Positions 1-10,218 are shown, numbered from the stretch's first letter. The stretch is DNA of 64,000 nucleotides from Bradyrhizobium betae (GCF_008932115.1 NZ_CP044543.1:5152501-5216500), one strand, 5' to 3'. Program-made: numbers and translations. The notes: generated by a model from the sequence alone, not told the origin.

Positions 1-2
1 AC

Positions 3-842
3 TGGAGCGGCGTCAGCACCGGCACAGAAAGGCTGCTCTGGTCGGGCCGGATGCCTTCGTTCCCGGGCATGGGATATCCGCTGGTGCCCGGCTACGAGTC
101 GGTCGGGCATGTCGTCGAAGCGGGATCTGCCACGGACCTGCATCCTGGCCAGCGGGTCTTCGTTCCCGGCGCGAAATGTTTCGGCGAGGTCCGCGGCCTG
201 TTCGGCGCCTCCGCTTCGCGACTGGTGGTGCCGGCGAAGCGTGCGGTCCCGCTCGATCAACATCTCGGCGAACGTGGAATCCTGCTGGCGCTGGCGGCGA
301 CGGCCTATCATGCCATCGCGGCGCGGGGAGCCTCGGCACCGGACTGCATCGTCGGTCACGGCGTGCTGGGGCGGCTGCTGGCGCGCATCTCACTTGCGGT
401 TCGCAACGAGCCGCCGACCGTGTGGGAGAAAAATCCGGCGCGCGTCGGCGGTGCCGTCGACTACGGTGTGATCGATCCCGAGCATGATACGCGGCGCGAC
501 TACAAGAGCATCTATGATGTCAGCGGCGATGCCAGCCTGCTCGATTCCCTGATTGGCCGTATCGCGCCCGGCGGCGAGATCGTGCTGGCCGGATTCTACA
601 GCGAGCGACTGTCCTTTGCGTTTCCGCCCGCATTCATGCGTGAGGCGCGGCTTCGCGTTGTCGCCGAGTGGCAGCCATCCGATCTCGTCGCGATCAAGAC
701 GCTGATCGAATCGGGGCGCCTCTCGCTCGACGGCCTGATCACCCACCACCACGACGCCCGGGATGCCTCGAACGCTTATCGCGTCGCGTTCGAGGATCCG
801 GCGTGCCTGAAAATGGTCCTGAACTGGAGTTCGCTCTCATGA
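3..842 (+). CDS. bchC: BchC, bacteriochlorophyllide a dehydrogenase (5' partial)
   Basis: Oxidises the 3-hydroxyethyl group of the chlorin to 3-acetyl in bacteriochlorophyll a synthesis. The frame is open from base 3 without a stop, so the start lies left of the window; an ATG at 51 is internal. The visible part has the medium-chain alcohol dehydrogenase fold: a GroES-like segment with [14 protein letters not shown] and a weak nucleotide-binding segment around [12 protein letters not shown]. The stop overlaps the bchX start (ATGA, 839-842), so the two are translationally coupled. Followed by bchXYZ, as in other purple-bacterial clusters. Identification rests on both family features and position. 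Confidence 0.93.
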   Translation, partial: WSGVSTGTERLLWSGRMPSFPGMGYPLVPGYESVGHVVEAGSATDLHPGQRVFVPGAKCFGEVRGLFGASASRLVVPAKRAVPLDQHLGERGILLALAATAYHAIAARGASAPDCIVGHGVLGRLLARISLAVRNEPPTVWEKNPARVGGAVDYGVIDPEHDTRRDYKSIYDVSGDASLLDSLIGRIAPGGEIVLAGFYSERLSFAFPPAFMREARLRVVAEWQPSDLVAIKTLIESGRLSLDGLITHHHDARDASNAYRVAFEDPACLKMVLNWSSLS

Positions 843-1834
843 ATGTCGTGCCAACCATCAACATGAAGGACGCTCTGCGGGCGGAGGCATCGATCGAGCC
901 GGACGCGCCGGTGACGACGCCGGCGACCAAGGAAACCCAGATCATCGCGATCTATGGCAAGGGCGGGATCGGGAAGAGTTTTACGCTCGCCAATCTGTCT
1001 TACATGATGGCCCAGCAGGGCAAGAAAGTGCTGCTGATCGGCTGCGACCCGAAGAGCGACACCACCTCGCTGCTGTTCGGCGGCCGCGCCTGTCCGACCA
1101 TCATCGAGACGTCGTCGAAGAAGAAACTCGCCGGCGAGGAAGTGAAGATTGGCGACGTCTGCTTCAAGCGCGACGGCGTGTTCGCGATGGAGCTCGGCGG
1201 CCCCGAAGTCGGCAGGGGCTGCGGCGGCCGCGGCATCATCCACGGCTTCGAATTGCTGGAGAAGCTCGGCTTCCACGAGTGGGGGTTCGACTACGTGCTG
1301 CTCGACTTCCTGGGCGACGTGGTCTGCGGCGGCTTCGGCCTGCCGATCGCGCGCGACATGTGCCAGAAAGTCATCGTCGTCGGCTCCAACGATTTGCAGT
1401 CGCTCTACGTCGCCAACAACGTCTGCTCGGCGGTCGAATATTTCCGCAAGCTCGGCGGCAATGTCGGCGTCGCTGGAATGGTCATCAACAAGGACGACGG
1501 CACCGGCGAGGCGGCCGCATTCGCCAAGACCGTCGGCATTCCCGTCCTTGCGGCGATCCCGGCCGACGACGACATCCGCAAGAAGAGCGCGAATTACGAG
1601 ATCATCGGTCTGCCGGGAGGGCAATGGAGTTCTCTTTTCGAGCAGCTCGCCACCAATGTCGGCCTGGCGCCGCCGGTGCGCCCCGCGCCGCTGACACAGG
1701 ATGGTCTGCTCGGCCTGTTCAAGGGCGAAGTCGTCGGCCGCGGCGTGGTGCTCGAGCCCGCGACCATGGAGGATATGTGCGGCAAGTCGGTCGTCGACAA
1801 GCCGTCCCTCGAAGTCGTCTACGACGCGGCATGA
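839..1834 (+). CDS. bchX: BchX, chlorophyllide a reductase iron protein
   Basis: ATP-driven electron donor subunit of chlorophyllide a reductase (COR), which reduces ring B. 331 aa. A variable N-terminal tail of about 35 residues precedes a NifH-type P-loop [16 protein letters not shown]. The switch and Fe-S features are also present: GCDPKSD, a cysteine in GRGCGGRG and a second in DVVCGGFG, the two residues that ligate the inter-subunit 4Fe-4S cluster in this family. The start at 839 overlaps the bchC stop. The partner subunits bchY and bchZ follow directly. SFTLANLS in place of the STTSSNLS of BchL (27.0 kb) separates the two NifH-like paralogues in this window. Confidence 0.96.
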   Translation: MNVVPTINMKDALRAEASIEPDAPVTTPATKETQIIAIYGKGGIGKSFTLANLSYMMAQQGKKVLLIGCDPKSDTTSLLFGGRACPTIIETSSKKKLAGEEVKIGDVCFKRDGVFAMELGGPEVGRGCGGRGIIHGFELLEKLGFHEWGFDYVLLDFLGDVVCGGFGLPIARDMCQKVIVVGSNDLQSLYVANNVCSAVEYFRKLGGNVGVAGMVINKDDGTGEAAAFAKTVGIPVLAAIPADDDIRKKSANYEIIGLPGGQWSSLFEQLATNVGLAPPVRPAPLTQDGLLGLFKGEVVGRGVVLEPATMEDMCGKSVVDKPSLEVVYDAA

Positions 1835-1858
1835 TCGCAGCACGATGCGGAGCGCAAC

Positions 1859-3466
1859 ATGAACGTCATTCTGCCGCGATATGCCGGGGCGATAGCCGAA
1901 TCCGTCGTGAACGAGCCGGTCGAACTCGACGCGGCCGCGACGGATGCTGTCGTTGCACCGCCCGCCGTCAACGCCGCGGCGACGAAGAGCGACGGCCTGG
2001 GCTGTCATGCCGGTGCTGCCGAACTCAAGGCGGCCGCCAGCGCTGCGGGAAAGAGTGATATCCTTGATCGCTATGCGACCGACTATCCCAAGGGCCCGCA
2101 CGACCAGCCACAAAGCATGTGCCCTGCATTCGGTTCTCTCCGCGTCGGCCTGCGAATGCGGCGAACTGCGACGGTCCTGTCGGGCTCTGCCTGTTGCGTT
2201 TACGGCCTGACCTTCACCTCGCATTTCTACGGCGCGCGGCGCACGGTTGGCTACGTGCCCTTCAACTCCGAAACGCTGGTTACCGGCAAGCTGTTCGAGG
2301 ACATTCGCGAAGCCGTCTTCAAGCTCGCTGACCCTGCGCTGTACGACACCATCATCATTACCAATCTCTGCGTGCCGACGGCGTCCGGCGTTCCCCTCGA
2401 TCTGCTGCCGAACGAAATCAACGGCGTGCGCATCATCGGCATCGACGTGCCGGGCTTTGGTGTGCCGACCCATGCCGAGGCCAAGGACGTGCTGGCGGCG
2501 GCGATGCTGGAATATGCCCGCAAGGAAGTCGAGCAGGGGCCGGTTCAGGCGCCTCGCGGCGGCAAGAGCGAACGGCCGACAGTCACCCTGGTCGGCGAAA
2601 TGTTTCCCGCCGATCCGGTCGGCATCGGCATGATGCTGGAGCCGCTTGGTCTCGCGGCCGGTCCGGTGGTGCCGACGCGGGAGTGGCGTGAACTCTATGC
2701 CGCGCTCGATGGCTCCGTCATCGCCGCGATCCATCCGTTCTACACGGCGAGCTTCCGCCAGTTCGAACTGGCCGGCCGCAAGATCGTCGGCTCCGCGCCG
2801 GTCGGTCACGATGGCACCGAGGCCTGGCTCGAATCCATTGGCGCTGCCTGCAACGTCGCGCGCGACAAGATCGACACCGCCAAGAACCGCTTCCTGCCGA
2901 TGATCAAGGCTGCGCTGGCGGCGAAGCCGATCGACGCGCGTATTACTGTATCTGGCTACGAAGGTTCCGAACTGCTCGTCGCGAGGCTCCTCATCGAGAG
3001 CGGCGCGCGCGTGCCCTATGTCGGCACGGCCTGCCCGAAGACGCAATGGTCGGACGCTGATCGTGAGTGGCTGGAAGCCAGGGGCACGCGGGTTCAGTAC
3101 CGCGCATCGCTGGAGATGGATCTGGCTGCTGTCGGTGAGTTCAAGCCCGATCTGGCCATCGGCACCACGCCGATCGTCCAGAAGGCAAAGCAGCTCGCGA
3201 TCCCGGCGCTGTATTTCACCAATCTGATTTCGGCGCGTCCGTTGTTCGGCGTTGCTGGTGCCGGATCTCTCGCGCAGGTCGTCAACGCCGCGCTAGCCAA
3301 CCAGAGCCGCTTCGACGAGATGAAAGAATTCTTCGGCGATGTCGGCGAAGGCCACGCCGCCGGCGTCTGGGAAGATACGCCGAAGGACAATGTAGCGTTT
3401 CGGGAGAAATACAAGAAGCAGATCGAAGCCCAGGCCAAGAAGCGCAAAGCCGAGGAGATGATCTGA
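1859..3466 (+). CDS. bchY: BchY, chlorophyllide a reductase subunit Y
   Basis: One of the two NifDK-like catalytic subunits of COR. 535 aa, slightly long for the family because of a low-complexity Ala-rich N-terminus of about 60 residues. Fe-S ligand cysteines are visible in the [10 protein letters not shown] and [12 protein letters not shown] segments (about residues 85-120). The nitrogenase-type Rossmann segments continue to a Lys-rich C-terminus. The stop codon overlaps the bchZ start by one base (TGATG at 3464-3468). It sits between bchX and bchZ in the bchCXYZ-puf superoperon. Confidence 0.95.
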   Translation: MNVILPRYAGAIAESVVNEPVELDAAATDAVVAPPAVNAAATKSDGLGCHAGAAELKAAASAAGKSDILDRYATDYPKGPHDQPQSMCPAFGSLRVGLRMRRTATVLSGSACCVYGLTFTSHFYGARRTVGYVPFNSETLVTGKLFEDIREAVFKLADPALYDTIIITNLCVPTASGVPLDLLPNEINGVRIIGIDVPGFGVPTHAEAKDVLAAAMLEYARKEVEQGPVQAPRGGKSERPTVTLVGEMFPADPVGIGMMLEPLGLAAGPVVPTREWRELYAALDGSVIAAIHPFYTASFRQFELAGRKIVGSAPVGHDGTEAWLESIGAACNVARDKIDTAKNRFLPMIKAALAAKPIDARITVSGYEGSELLVARLLIESGARVPYVGTACPKTQWSDADREWLEARGTRVQYRASLEMDLAAVGEFKPDLAIGTTPIVQKAKQLAIPALYFTNLISARPLFGVAGAGSLAQVVNAALANQSRFDEMKEFFGDVGEGHAAGVWEDTPKDNVAFREKYKKQIEAQAKKRKAEEMI

Positions 3467-4917
3467 TGCTGGTCCTGGATCATGATCGCGCGGGTGGTTA
3501 CTGGGGTGCTGTCTATGCCTTCACGGCGGTGAAGGGCATGCAGGTCATCATCGACGGACCTGTCGGCTGCGAGAATTTGCCGGTCACGTCTGTGCTGCAC
3601 TATACCGACGCGCTTCCGCCGCACGAGTTGCCGATCGTGGTGACGGGGCTCGGCGAGGAAGAGCTCGGCCAGACCGGTACCGAAGGCGCTATGAAGCGCG
3701 CGCACCGGGTGCTCGATCCCTACCTGCCTGCTGTTGTGGTCACCGGCTCGATTGCCGAAATGATCGGCGGCGGCGTGACGCCGGAGGGAACCAACATCAA
3801 GCGCTTCCTGCCGCGCACTATCGACGAAGACCAGTGGCAGAGCGCTGACCGCGCCATCGTCTGGCTCTGGAAGGAATACGGCGTCAAGAAGATTCCCGAG
3901 CGTAAGCCGCGTGCCGAGGGTATCAAACCCCGGGTCAATATCATCGGGCCGATCTACGGCACCTTCAATATGCCCTCCGACCTCGCCGAGATCCGCCGGC
4001 TGATCGAAGGCATCGGCGCCGACGTCAACATGGTGTTCCCGCTCGGAAGCCACCTCGCCGACATTCCGAAGCTGATGAACGCCGACGTCAACGTCTGCAT
4101 GTACCGGGAGTTTGGCCGCATGCTGTGCGAGGCGCTGGAGCGGCCGTATCTGCAGGCGCCGATCGGCCTTCACTCCACCACCAGATTCCTGCGCAAGCTT
4201 GGCGAAATGCTGGGCCTTGATCCCGAGCCATTCATCGCGCGGGAGAAGCACACCACCATCAAGCCGCTTTGGGATCTGTGGCGATCGGTGACCCAGGACT
4301 TTTTCGGCACGGCCAGCTTCGCCATCGTCGCCAATGAGACCTATGCACGCGGCGTCAGGAATTTCCTGGAAAGGGAGATGGGCCTGCCATGCACTTTCTC
4401 CTTCTCGCGGAAAGCGGGCGTCAAGCCGGACAACGATGCCGTACGATCTGCGGTGCGCGAGAAGCCGCCGCTGATCCTGTTCGGCAGCTACAACGAGCGC
4501 ATGTACCTGGCCGAGGCCGGTGGCCGGGCGATCTATGTGCCGGCGTCCTTCCCGGGCGCGGTGATCCGCCGTCACACCGGCACGCCGTTCATGGGCTATT
4601 CGGGCGCGACCTATCTCGTTCAGGAAGTCTGCAACGCGCTGTTCGACGCGCTGTTTAATATCCTGCCGTTGGCGGCCGATCTCGATCGCGTCGAGCCGAC
4701 GCCGGCCCGGCTGCACGAGGAAATTCTCTGGAGCGACGAGGCGAAGGCGCTGCTCGATGAGGTGCTTGAAGCCCATCCGGTGCTGGTGCGCATCTCAGCG
4801 GCCAAGCGCCTGCGCGATGCCGCCGAGAGCAGCGCGCGCCAGGCTGGCGAAGCGCGGGTCACCACGGATTTCGTGACCAGGGCCAGGGCGTCACTCATGA
4901 GTGGAGCGCCAGCATGA
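3466..4917 (+). CDS. bchZ: BchZ, chlorophyllide a reductase subunit Z
   Basis: Second NifDK-like subunit of COR. 483 aa, normal family length. N-terminal motif [20 protein letters not shown] carries the conserved cluster-ligand cysteine, followed by the [20 protein letters not shown] segment. The C-terminal region (about 400-483) holds the helical domain typical of BchZ/BchB C-termini. Starts inside the bchY stop. The reading frame of the next gene (pufQ) overlaps the 3' end if its upstream start is used, so COR and puf genes are probably on one transcript. Confidence 0.95.
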   Translation: MLVLDHDRAGGYWGAVYAFTAVKGMQVIIDGPVGCENLPVTSVLHYTDALPPHELPIVVTGLGEEELGQTGTEGAMKRAHRVLDPYLPAVVVTGSIAEMIGGGVTPEGTNIKRFLPRTIDEDQWQSADRAIVWLWKEYGVKKIPERKPRAEGIKPRVNIIGPIYGTFNMPSDLAEIRRLIEGIGADVNMVFPLGSHLADIPKLMNADVNVCMYREFGRMLCEALERPYLQAPIGLHSTTRFLRKLGEMLGLDPEPFIAREKHTTIKPLWDLWRSVTQDFFGTASFAIVANETYARGVRNFLEREMGLPCTFSFSRKAGVKPDNDAVRSAVREKPPLILFGSYNERMYLAEAGGRAIYVPASFPGAVIRRHTGTPFMGYSGATYLVQEVCNALFDALFNILPLAADLDRVEPTPARLHEEILWSDEAKALLDEVLEAHPVLVRISAAKRLRDAAESSARQAGEARVTTDFVTRARASLMSGAPA

Positions 4918-4991
4918 GAATGACCGAAGCCGGCTTGTTTTCGATGATTCCGTCTTTGCACCTGAAGGACGATAAGCGGGAGGTGATGTCG

Positions 4992-5228
4992 ATGTCCGAT
5001 TATGCCTATGGCGTTCGAACGAAAGCGCACGGCGAGAATAGGACCAGCGAATCCCAAGTGGTGTTTGGCGCCTGCTACGTGGCCTTTCTGTTGCGGGCTG
5101 CGCTCTCACGGCTGACACCCTGGCGTAAACGAGCGGCCTTCGACCATTCCAGGGATCGCGAGTCGATCTTCGCGGAGGCCCGCAGTGCCGCCGGCACGAT
5201 CGTGACGTCATCGTTCATGGGGCTGTAA
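4992..5228 (+). CDS. pufQ: PufQ-like protein
   Basis: PufQ is a small membrane protein encoded just before pufB and linked to bacteriochlorophyll supply for complex assembly. I chose the ATG at 4992 (78 aa) because GGAGG at 4979-4983 lies 8 bases upstream and the resulting length fits PufQ. An earlier in-frame ATG at 4914, overlapping the bchZ stop, would add 26 residues. One membrane segment is visible (VVFGACYVAFLLRAALS) followed by a basic patch (WRKR), and the C-terminus has EARSAAGTIVTSSF, resembling the PufQ EARAxxxxIxPxxF end. Sequence is divergent, so the call leans partly on position. Confidence 0.75.
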   Translation: MSDYAYGVRTKAHGENRTSESQVVFGACYVAFLLRAALSRLTPWRKRAAFDHSRDRESIFAEARSAAGTIVTSSFMGL

Positions 5229-5236
5229 CCGGGATC

Positions 5237-5259
5237 CCGTCCGGCTGGTTGCCGGACGG
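5237..5259 (+). promoter_or_regulatory. Hairpin between pufQ and pufB
   Basis: A perfect 9-bp inverted repeat, CCGTCCGGC / GCCGGACGG, with a 5-base loop lies in the 119-base gap between pufQ and pufB. There is no T-tract after it, so it looks less like a simple terminator than an mRNA processing or stabilising element. In other purple bacteria the puf message is cut and stabilised by such structures; that role here is inference. Confidence 0.6.
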
Positions 5260-5347
5260 ATAACTGCCGTATCGGTGGATTCGGCAATCGCTGTCGCCCA
5301 CGCTCGGGCGGCGAACGGCCGCAAGGCCATCACTAGGAGGATACCAA

Positions 5348-5566
5348 ATGAAGGACGGTTCCTTATCGGGGCTATCCGAAGCTGAAGCCAAGGAATTCCA
5401 CTCGATTTTCATGACGAGCTTCCTGCTCTTCACGGCGGTCGCGGTGGTTGCCCATATCCTCGCCTGGATGTGGCGTCCCTGGTTGCCCGGCCCGGGCGGC
5501 TACAAGACGACGGCGCTGGACAGCATCCAGCACGTTGCCAGCGTCGCCCTTTCGTACCTGACATAG
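5348..5566 (+). CDS. pufB: PufB, light-harvesting 1 beta subunit
   Basis: Antenna polypeptide of the core LH1 ring around the reaction centre. 72 aa with the standard plan: a polar N-terminus ([14 protein letters not shown]), one membrane helix, and His36 followed by the [10 protein letters not shown] signature that binds bacteriochlorophyll. An extra C-terminal tail of about 24 residues ([23 protein letters not shown]) goes beyond the usual beta end. A strong ribosome binding site AGGAGG sits just upstream (about 5336-5341). Followed after 12 bases by pufA. Confidence 0.96.
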   Translation: MKDGSLSGLSEAEAKEFHSIFMTSFLLFTAVAVVAHILAWMWRPWLPGPGGYKTTALDSIQHVASVALSYLT

Positions 5567-5578
5567 AGGGAGGCAATC

Positions 5579-5770
5579 ATGTGGCGAATTTGGCTTCTGT
5601 TCGATCCGCGCCGTGCCTTGGTCGCGCTCTTCACGTTCCTGTTCGGACTGGCGATCGTGATCCACTTCATCCTGCTCTCGACCGACCGGTTCAACTGGTT
5701 GGACGGGCCCCGCAAGGCGAAGACGTCAGAGATCACTCTGCCGTACACACCACCAAGCATGCCGTCCTGA
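5579..5770 (+). CDS. pufA: PufA, light-harvesting 1 alpha subunit
   Basis: LH1 alpha polypeptide, 63 aa. Starts with the typical [12 protein letters not shown], then one transmembrane helix with the bacteriochlorophyll-ligating His29 in [10 protein letters not shown] and the post-helix DRFNWLDGP. Pairs with PufB to form the alpha/beta unit. GGGAGG lies just upstream of the ATG (about 5568-5573). The gene is followed by a strong stem-loop that separates it from pufL. Confidence 0.96.
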   Translation: MWRIWLLFDPRRALVALFTFLFGLAIVIHFILLSTDRFNWLDGPRKAKTSEITLPYTPPSMPS

Positions 5771-5787
5771 TGGCATGACGAAATGCG

Positions 5788-5839
5788 TACCGGAACGGAC
5801 GAGACAGGATCGAGCGGCCCGTCTCGTCCGCTTCCGGTA
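5788..5839 (+). promoter_or_regulatory. pufA-pufL intercistronic stem-loop
   Basis: Near-perfect 18-bp stem: 5788-5805 pairs with 5821-5839, with a single bulged C at 5831 and a 15-base loop. It lies in the 121-base gap between pufA and pufL. In Rhodobacter a hairpin at this place protects the pufBA segment from 3' decay, so LH1 message exceeds reaction-centre message; the same function is inferred here. Confidence 0.8.
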
Positions 5840-5891
5840 GCGACCCCGGAGATGATGGTTACGCTGATTTTCGCAGGTGGAGGAACGAACG

Positions 5892-6728
5892 ATGGCAATG
5901 CTCAGCTTTGAAAGAAAATATCGCGTTCGCGGCGGAACGCTCATCGGCGGCGATCTGTTCGACTTCTGGGTCGGCCCGTTCTACGTCGGGTTCTTCGGCG
6001 TGACGACGGTGTTCTTCTCGTTCGTCGGCATTGCGATGATCCTCTGGAACACCGCGCTCGGTCCCACCTGGAATCTCTGGCAGATCAGCGTGAATCCGCC
6101 GGACGTCAAATACGGATTGTCTTTCGCCCCGCTGCAGGAAGGCGGCATCTGGCAAATCGTCACGATCTGCGCGCTCGGAGCCTTCGTCTCCTGGGCGTTG
6201 CGTGAGGTCGAGATCTGCCGGAAACTCGGGATCGGCTATCACGTGCCGTTCGCCTTCGGCTTTGCCATCTTCGCCTATTTCACCCTGGTGGTGATCCGGC
6301 CGGTTCTGATGGGCTCGTGGAGCTACGGCTTCCCCTATGGCATCATCACCCATCTCGATTGGGTTTCGAACACCGGATACCAATACGGCAACTTCCACTA
6401 CAATCCCGCGCACATGATCGCCATCACGTTCTTCTTCACGACGTGCCTGGCTTTGGCGCTGCACGGCGGCCTGATCCTGTCATCGACCAATCCCGACAAG
6501 GGCGAATCGGTGAAAACGCCCGAGCACGAGAACACGATGTTCCGGGATCTGATCGGCTATTCGGTCGGTACCATCGGCATCCATCGCCTCGGACTTTTCA
6601 TTGCGCTATCCGCGGTGTTCTTCAGCGCGGTATGCATCGTGATCAGCGGTCCGCTATGGGCGGAGGGTGACGCCTGGTCGGAGTGGTGGAACTGGTGGCG
6701 CAACCTTCCGATCTGGTCCTCCAACTAA
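5892..6728 (+). CDS. pufL: PufL, photosynthetic reaction centre L subunit
   Basis: Core subunit binding the special-pair bacteriochlorophylls, bacteriopheophytin and QA/QB pocket residues. 278 aa with five membrane helices. Recognisable segments: N-terminal [38 protein letters not shown], the [19 protein letters not shown] loop, and [15 protein letters not shown]. Start chosen at 5892 rather than the upstream in-frame start at 5877, because GGAGG at 5879-5883 gives correct spacing to 5892. pufM follows after 28 bases. Confidence 0.97.
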   Translation: MAMLSFERKYRVRGGTLIGGDLFDFWVGPFYVGFFGVTTVFFSFVGIAMILWNTALGPTWNLWQISVNPPDVKYGLSFAPLQEGGIWQIVTICALGAFVSWALREVEICRKLGIGYHVPFAFGFAIFAYFTLVVIRPVLMGSWSYGFPYGIITHLDWVSNTGYQYGNFHYNPAHMIAITFFFTTCLALALHGGLILSSTNPDKGESVKTPEHENTMFRDLIGYSVGTIGIHRLGLFIALSAVFFSAVCIVISGPLWAEGDAWSEWWNWWRNLPIWSSN

Positions 6729-6756
6729 TTCCGGTCATCAGAGAGAGTCCTGAGCC

Positions 6757-7680
6757 ATGGCCCAATATCAGAACTTCTTCACGCAGGTGCAGGTACGTAG
6801 CACCATCTACCCGGGAATTCCGATCCAGGCAGGAATATGGGTTCGTTCCAGCGAAGGCCGGTTCAACTATTGGCTCGGAAAGATCGGCGACGCCCAGGTC
6901 GGCCCGGTCTATCTCGGATTTCTCGGATTGGCCTCGATCGCCTGCGGCATCGTTGCGATCGAGATCATCGGCCTCAACATGCTGGCATCGGTGAACTGGA
7001 GCCCGATCGAATTCGTCAGGCAGCTGCCCTGGCTTTCGCTGGAGCCGCCGAAGCCCGAATACGGCATCAGCTTTCCGCCCTTGCAGGAGGGTGGATGGTG
7101 GCTGATGGCCGGCTTCTTCCTGACCACCTCGATTCTGCTGTGGTGGGGACGAACGTACCGGAGAGCGCGGGCGCTCGGCATGGGTACGCATGTATCATGG
7201 GCCTTCGCGTCCGCGATCTGGCTCTATCTGGTCCTCGGCTTCATCCGGCCGCTGCTGATGGGGCATTTCAGCGAAGCCGTTCCCTTTGGCATCTTCCCGC
7301 ATCTAGACTGGACCAACAATTTCTCGATCACGCACGGTAACCTCTTCTACAATCCGTTCCACATGCTCTCGATCGCGTTCCTGTATGGCTCGGCCCTGCT
7401 GTTCGCCATGCACGGTGCGACGATCCTGGCGGTCAGCCGCTATGGCGGCGAGCGCGAGATCGAGCAGATCATCGACCGCGGCACGGCACTGGAGCGGGCA
7501 GCCCTGTTCTGGCGCTGGACCATGGGCTTCAACGCGACGGCGGAATCGATCCATCGCTGGGCCTGGTGGTTTGCCGTGCTCTGCCCGCTTTGTGGCGGCA
7601 TCGGAATCCTTCTTTCCGGTACTGTTGTCGACAACTGGTTCGACTGGGGCGTCAAGCACGGTTTGGCGCTGCCGCGATAA
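6757..7680 (+). CDS. pufM: PufM, photosynthetic reaction centre M subunit
   Basis: Partner of PufL in the reaction-centre core. 307 aa, five membrane helices. Typical landmarks: N-terminal [51 protein letters not shown], and the [12 protein letters not shown] helix with His ligands. GAGAGAG precedes the ATG. No pufC (tetraheme cytochrome) follows; the next gene, 224 bases on, is a PpsR-type regulator. Electron donation to this reaction centre therefore probably depends on soluble cytochrome c2 (cycA at 13.6 kb). Confidence 0.97.
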   Translation: MAQYQNFFTQVQVRSTIYPGIPIQAGIWVRSSEGRFNYWLGKIGDAQVGPVYLGFLGLASIACGIVAIEIIGLNMLASVNWSPIEFVRQLPWLSLEPPKPEYGISFPPLQEGGWWLMAGFFLTTSILLWWGRTYRRARALGMGTHVSWAFASAIWLYLVLGFIRPLLMGHFSEAVPFGIFPHLDWTNNFSITHGNLFYNPFHMLSIAFLYGSALLFAMHGATILAVSRYGGEREIEQIIDRGTALERAALFWRWTMGFNATAESIHRWAWWFAVLCPLCGGIGILLSGTVVDNWFDWGVKHGLALPR

Positions 7681-7697
7681 TTCATACGTGACGTTAG

Positions 7698-7733
7698 GCG
7701 CGCCGCGAATTGCAACATACCGCCGCGGCGCGC
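7698..7733 (+). terminator. Stem-loop after pufM
   Basis: Perfect 10-bp GC-only inverted repeat, GCGCGCCGCG (7698-7707) and CGCGGCGCGC (7724-7733), with a 16-base loop, 17 bases after the pufM stop. There is no T-run, so it may act as a 3' stabiliser or Rho-dependent end of the puf message. I saw nothing else clear in the 7681-7904 gap. Confidence 0.55.
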
Positions 7734-7904
7734 GTACGCTTCCATCGTCTTGTCGGCTCGGCAAACCCATCTATGTCCGGGACTAAGCGGCGGCGTGCGG
7801 CCCACTTTCCGGCTTCGTGCGACAAGCGTCCGCTAACAAAAACGGGTTCGAGGAACGCTAGGTGAGAGATCACGGGTTGTTGGAGGATATTTGCCCTGGT
7901 TCAG

Positions 7905-9332
7905 GTGTTCAAATCTCCGAAGGAGTCGCTGGGGAATCTCGGCGCATTGCCGGCCGCGAACCTGATCGCGGCAGCCAGCGACGTCGCCGTGATCGTCGAC
8001 GGCGAGGGCGTCATTCGAGATGTCGCCTTCAACAAGGAAGACCTTTCGCTCGAGCTCGATGCCCACGGCCGCTGGCTCGGTTCGAAGTTCACCGACATCG
8101 TGACCTCCGAAACCAGTCCAAAAGTCAGGGAATTGCTCCAGGACGCGGTGAGCCGAAGACCATCGATCTGGCGTCAGGTCAATCATCCATCGCCCGGAGG
8201 CGCGGATATTCCGGTGCTGTATTCGGCCGTCAACATCGGACGCGACGATCGGTTTGTCGTGGTCGGTCGCGATCTGCGTCCGCTTGCAGCGATGCAACAA
8301 CGGCTCGTCAATGCCCAGCAATCGATGGAGCGCGATTATGTCCGGCTGCGTCATGCCGAAACGCGCTATCGTTTGCTGTTCCAGGTGTCGTCGGAAGCGG
8401 TCATGATCGTTGATGCCTCCAACAATGCCATTCTCGAGATCAATCCGGCTGCGCTGGCGCTGCTAGACGAGAGCGCGCCCCAGGTTCTGAAATCGAATCT
8501 TTCCTCGTATTTCGATGCTGCGGATGCCGAACCGGTGCAAACCCTGCTGTCCACTGTTCGCGCCACGGGTCGGGATGGCAGCGTCCGTGCCCGGCTGGCG
8601 AAGGGGGACAGGGAGTGCTTCGTCGCCGTATCGCAGTTCCGGCAGGAGAATGCGACCTTGTTTCTGGTCCGCCTGTCGTCGCGGCAGGATCCTCCGCAAG
8701 CCGGCGCGTTGAAGGTGACATCGAGCTTGCTGGAGTATTTCGACGCCGCGCCCGACGCGTTGGTCATCACCGGGCATGACGGCCGCATCGTCAAGGCGAA
8801 TGCGGCTTTCACCGAGATGGCGCAGCTCGGCAGCGCTGAGCAGTCGCGCGGCGAACCGCTGGACCGCTGGCTCGGCCGTGCCGGTGTCGACTTTGCCGTG
8901 GCGTTCGCCAATCTTCGCCAGACCGGCTCGATCAAGCTGTTCTCGACCTCCCTGCGCGGTGAACATGGCGCCACCACGGATGTCGAGGTCTCGGCAGCAT
9001 CCCTCGTCCACGACGACCGCAAGCAGGGGTTCGGCTTCACAATCCGCAATGTCGAGAAGCGTCTTTCGGCATCGCCGTCTTCGGCCCGCGAACTCCCGCG
9101 CTCCGTTGCCCAACTCACCGAACGGATCGGTCGTGTTCCGCTGCGCGATCTTGTGCGCGAGGCGACCGATGTCATCGAGAAGCTGTCGATCGAGGCAGCA
9201 CTGGAGTTGACCGGCGACAACCGCGCATCGGCCGCGGAGATGCTCGGACTCAGCCGTCAGAGCCTGTACGTCAAGCTCCGGCGCTTCGGGCTTGCCGAGC
9301 ACGCGGGTGAAGGGGAGGCTGAAGATGACTAG
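7905..9332 (+). CDS. ppsR1: PpsR-type photosynthesis regulator (first copy)
   Basis: PpsR/CrtJ transcription factor that binds TGT-N12-ACA in photosynthesis promoters. 475 aa from a GTG start. Domains: PAS-like N-terminal region (about 15-120), a coiled linker with QQRLVNAQQSMERDYVRLRH (about 125-145), two further PAS domains (about 150-260 and 275-385), and a C-terminal Fis-type helix-turn-helix with AAEMLGLSRQSLYVKLRRFGL. It contains a single cysteine (Cys238). The only good Shine-Dalgarno (GGAGG, 7882-7886) is 18 bases from the GTG, so the exact start is uncertain. Its 3' end overlaps bchG by 8 bases. Paralogous to the PpsR at 14.4 kb. Confidence 0.9.
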   Translation: MFKSPKESLGNLGALPAANLIAAASDVAVIVDGEGVIRDVAFNKEDLSLELDAHGRWLGSKFTDIVTSETSPKVRELLQDAVSRRPSIWRQVNHPSPGGADIPVLYSAVNIGRDDRFVVVGRDLRPLAAMQQRLVNAQQSMERDYVRLRHAETRYRLLFQVSSEAVMIVDASNNAILEINPAALALLDESAPQVLKSNLSSYFDAADAEPVQTLLSTVRATGRDGSVRARLAKGDRECFVAVSQFRQENATLFLVRLSSRQDPPQAGALKVTSSLLEYFDAAPDALVITGHDGRIVKANAAFTEMAQLGSAEQSRGEPLDRWLGRAGVDFAVAFANLRQTGSIKLFSTSLRGEHGATTDVEVSAASLVHDDRKQGFGFTIRNVEKRLSASPSSARELPRSVAQLTERIGRVPLRDLVREATDVIEKLSIEAALELTGDNRASAAEMLGLSRQSLYVKLRRFGLAEHAGEGEAEDD

Positions 9333-10218
9333 TGCCGTTGTCAGTCACCCGGCGCCGTCGGTCGTTCTCGAACTGCTGAAGCCGATCACCTGGTTTCCGC
9401 CGATGTGGGCCCTGGGGTGCGGAATCGTGTCATCGGGCGTGTCGCCGGGGCAGCGCTGGCCGATGATCATCGCCGGGGTGCTGTTGGCCGGACCAATGGT
9501 CTGTGGCACCAGCCAGGCGGTGAACGACTGGTATGACCGGCACGTCGATGCCATCAACGAGCCCGGCCGGCCGATTCCGTCGGGACGAATACCCGGCCGC
9601 TGGGGTCTCTACATCGCAATCCTTTGGACGGCGCTGTCCCTGTTGCTTGCGACCGTGCTCGGCACCTGGGGCTTTGCCGCCGCAATCATCGGCCTGGTGC
9701 TGGCCTGGGCTTACAGCGCGCCGCCGATCCGCCTCAAGCAGAACGGCTGGTGGGGCAATGCGGCGTGTGGACTCTGCTATGAAGGCCTGCCTTGGTTCAC
9801 GGGCGCCGCCGTGATGAGCGCATCTGCGCCCGATTGGCGCATCGTCGTGATCGCGCTGCTCTACAGCATCGGTGCTCACGGCATCATGACGCTCAACGAT
9901 TTCAAGTCGGTCGAGGGCGACAAGCGGATGGGGATCGATTCGCTCCCTGTGCTGCTCGGCGTTGGCAATGCTGCACGCTTTGCCTGTGTTGTGATGGCAG
10001 TGCCCCAGGTGGCTGTCGTGACACTTCTGTCGACATGGCAGCGTCCGCTTTATGCGGCGGCAGTCGGTGCGTTACTTTTTACGCAGTTGTTCCTGATGGC
10101 CCATTTCCTCGGGAGTCCTCGCGAGCGAGCCCCCTGGTACAGCGGAACCGGGATCAGCTGCTATGTCGTCGGCATGCTCATCACCGCCTTTGCGTTGGCG
10201 GCACTGAAAGTGAGTTGA
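9325..10218 (+). CDS. bchG: BchG, bacteriochlorophyll synthase
   Basis: UbiA-family prenyltransferase that esterifies bacteriochlorophyllide a with geranylgeranyl diphosphate in the membrane. 297 aa, about eight membrane helices. The Asp-rich prenyl-diphosphate site NDWYDRHVDAINEPGRPIPSG and the second motif TLNDFKSVEGDKRMGIDSLP are intact. ATG at 9325 lies inside the end of ppsR1, so expression is coupled to the regulator. bch2 begins two bases after its stop. Confidence 0.96.
   Translation: MTSAVVSHPAPSVVLELLKPITWFPPMWALGCGIVSSGVSPGQRWPMIIAGVLLAGPMVCGTSQAVNDWYDRHVDAINEPGRPIPSGRIPGRWGLYIAILWTALSLLLATVLGTWGFAAAIIGLVLAWAYSAPPIRLKQNGWWGNAACGLCYEGLPWFTGAAVMSASAPDWRIVVIALLYSIGAHGIMTLNDFKSVEGDKRMGIDSLPVLLGVGNAARFACVVMAVPQVAVVTLLSTWQRPLYAAAVGALLFTQLFLMAHFLGSPRERAPWYSGTGISCYVVGMLITAFALAALKVS

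Noticed and set aside
776..3046. 756-codon open frame on the minus strand opposite bchX and bchY
   Set aside because: Arg/His/Asp-rich translation with no family motif; mirror frame of strongly supported genes, normal in GC-rich DNA.
3094..4776. 560-codon minus-strand open frame opposite bchY/bchZ
   Set aside because: Low-complexity translation, no ribosome site or motifs; antisense shadow.
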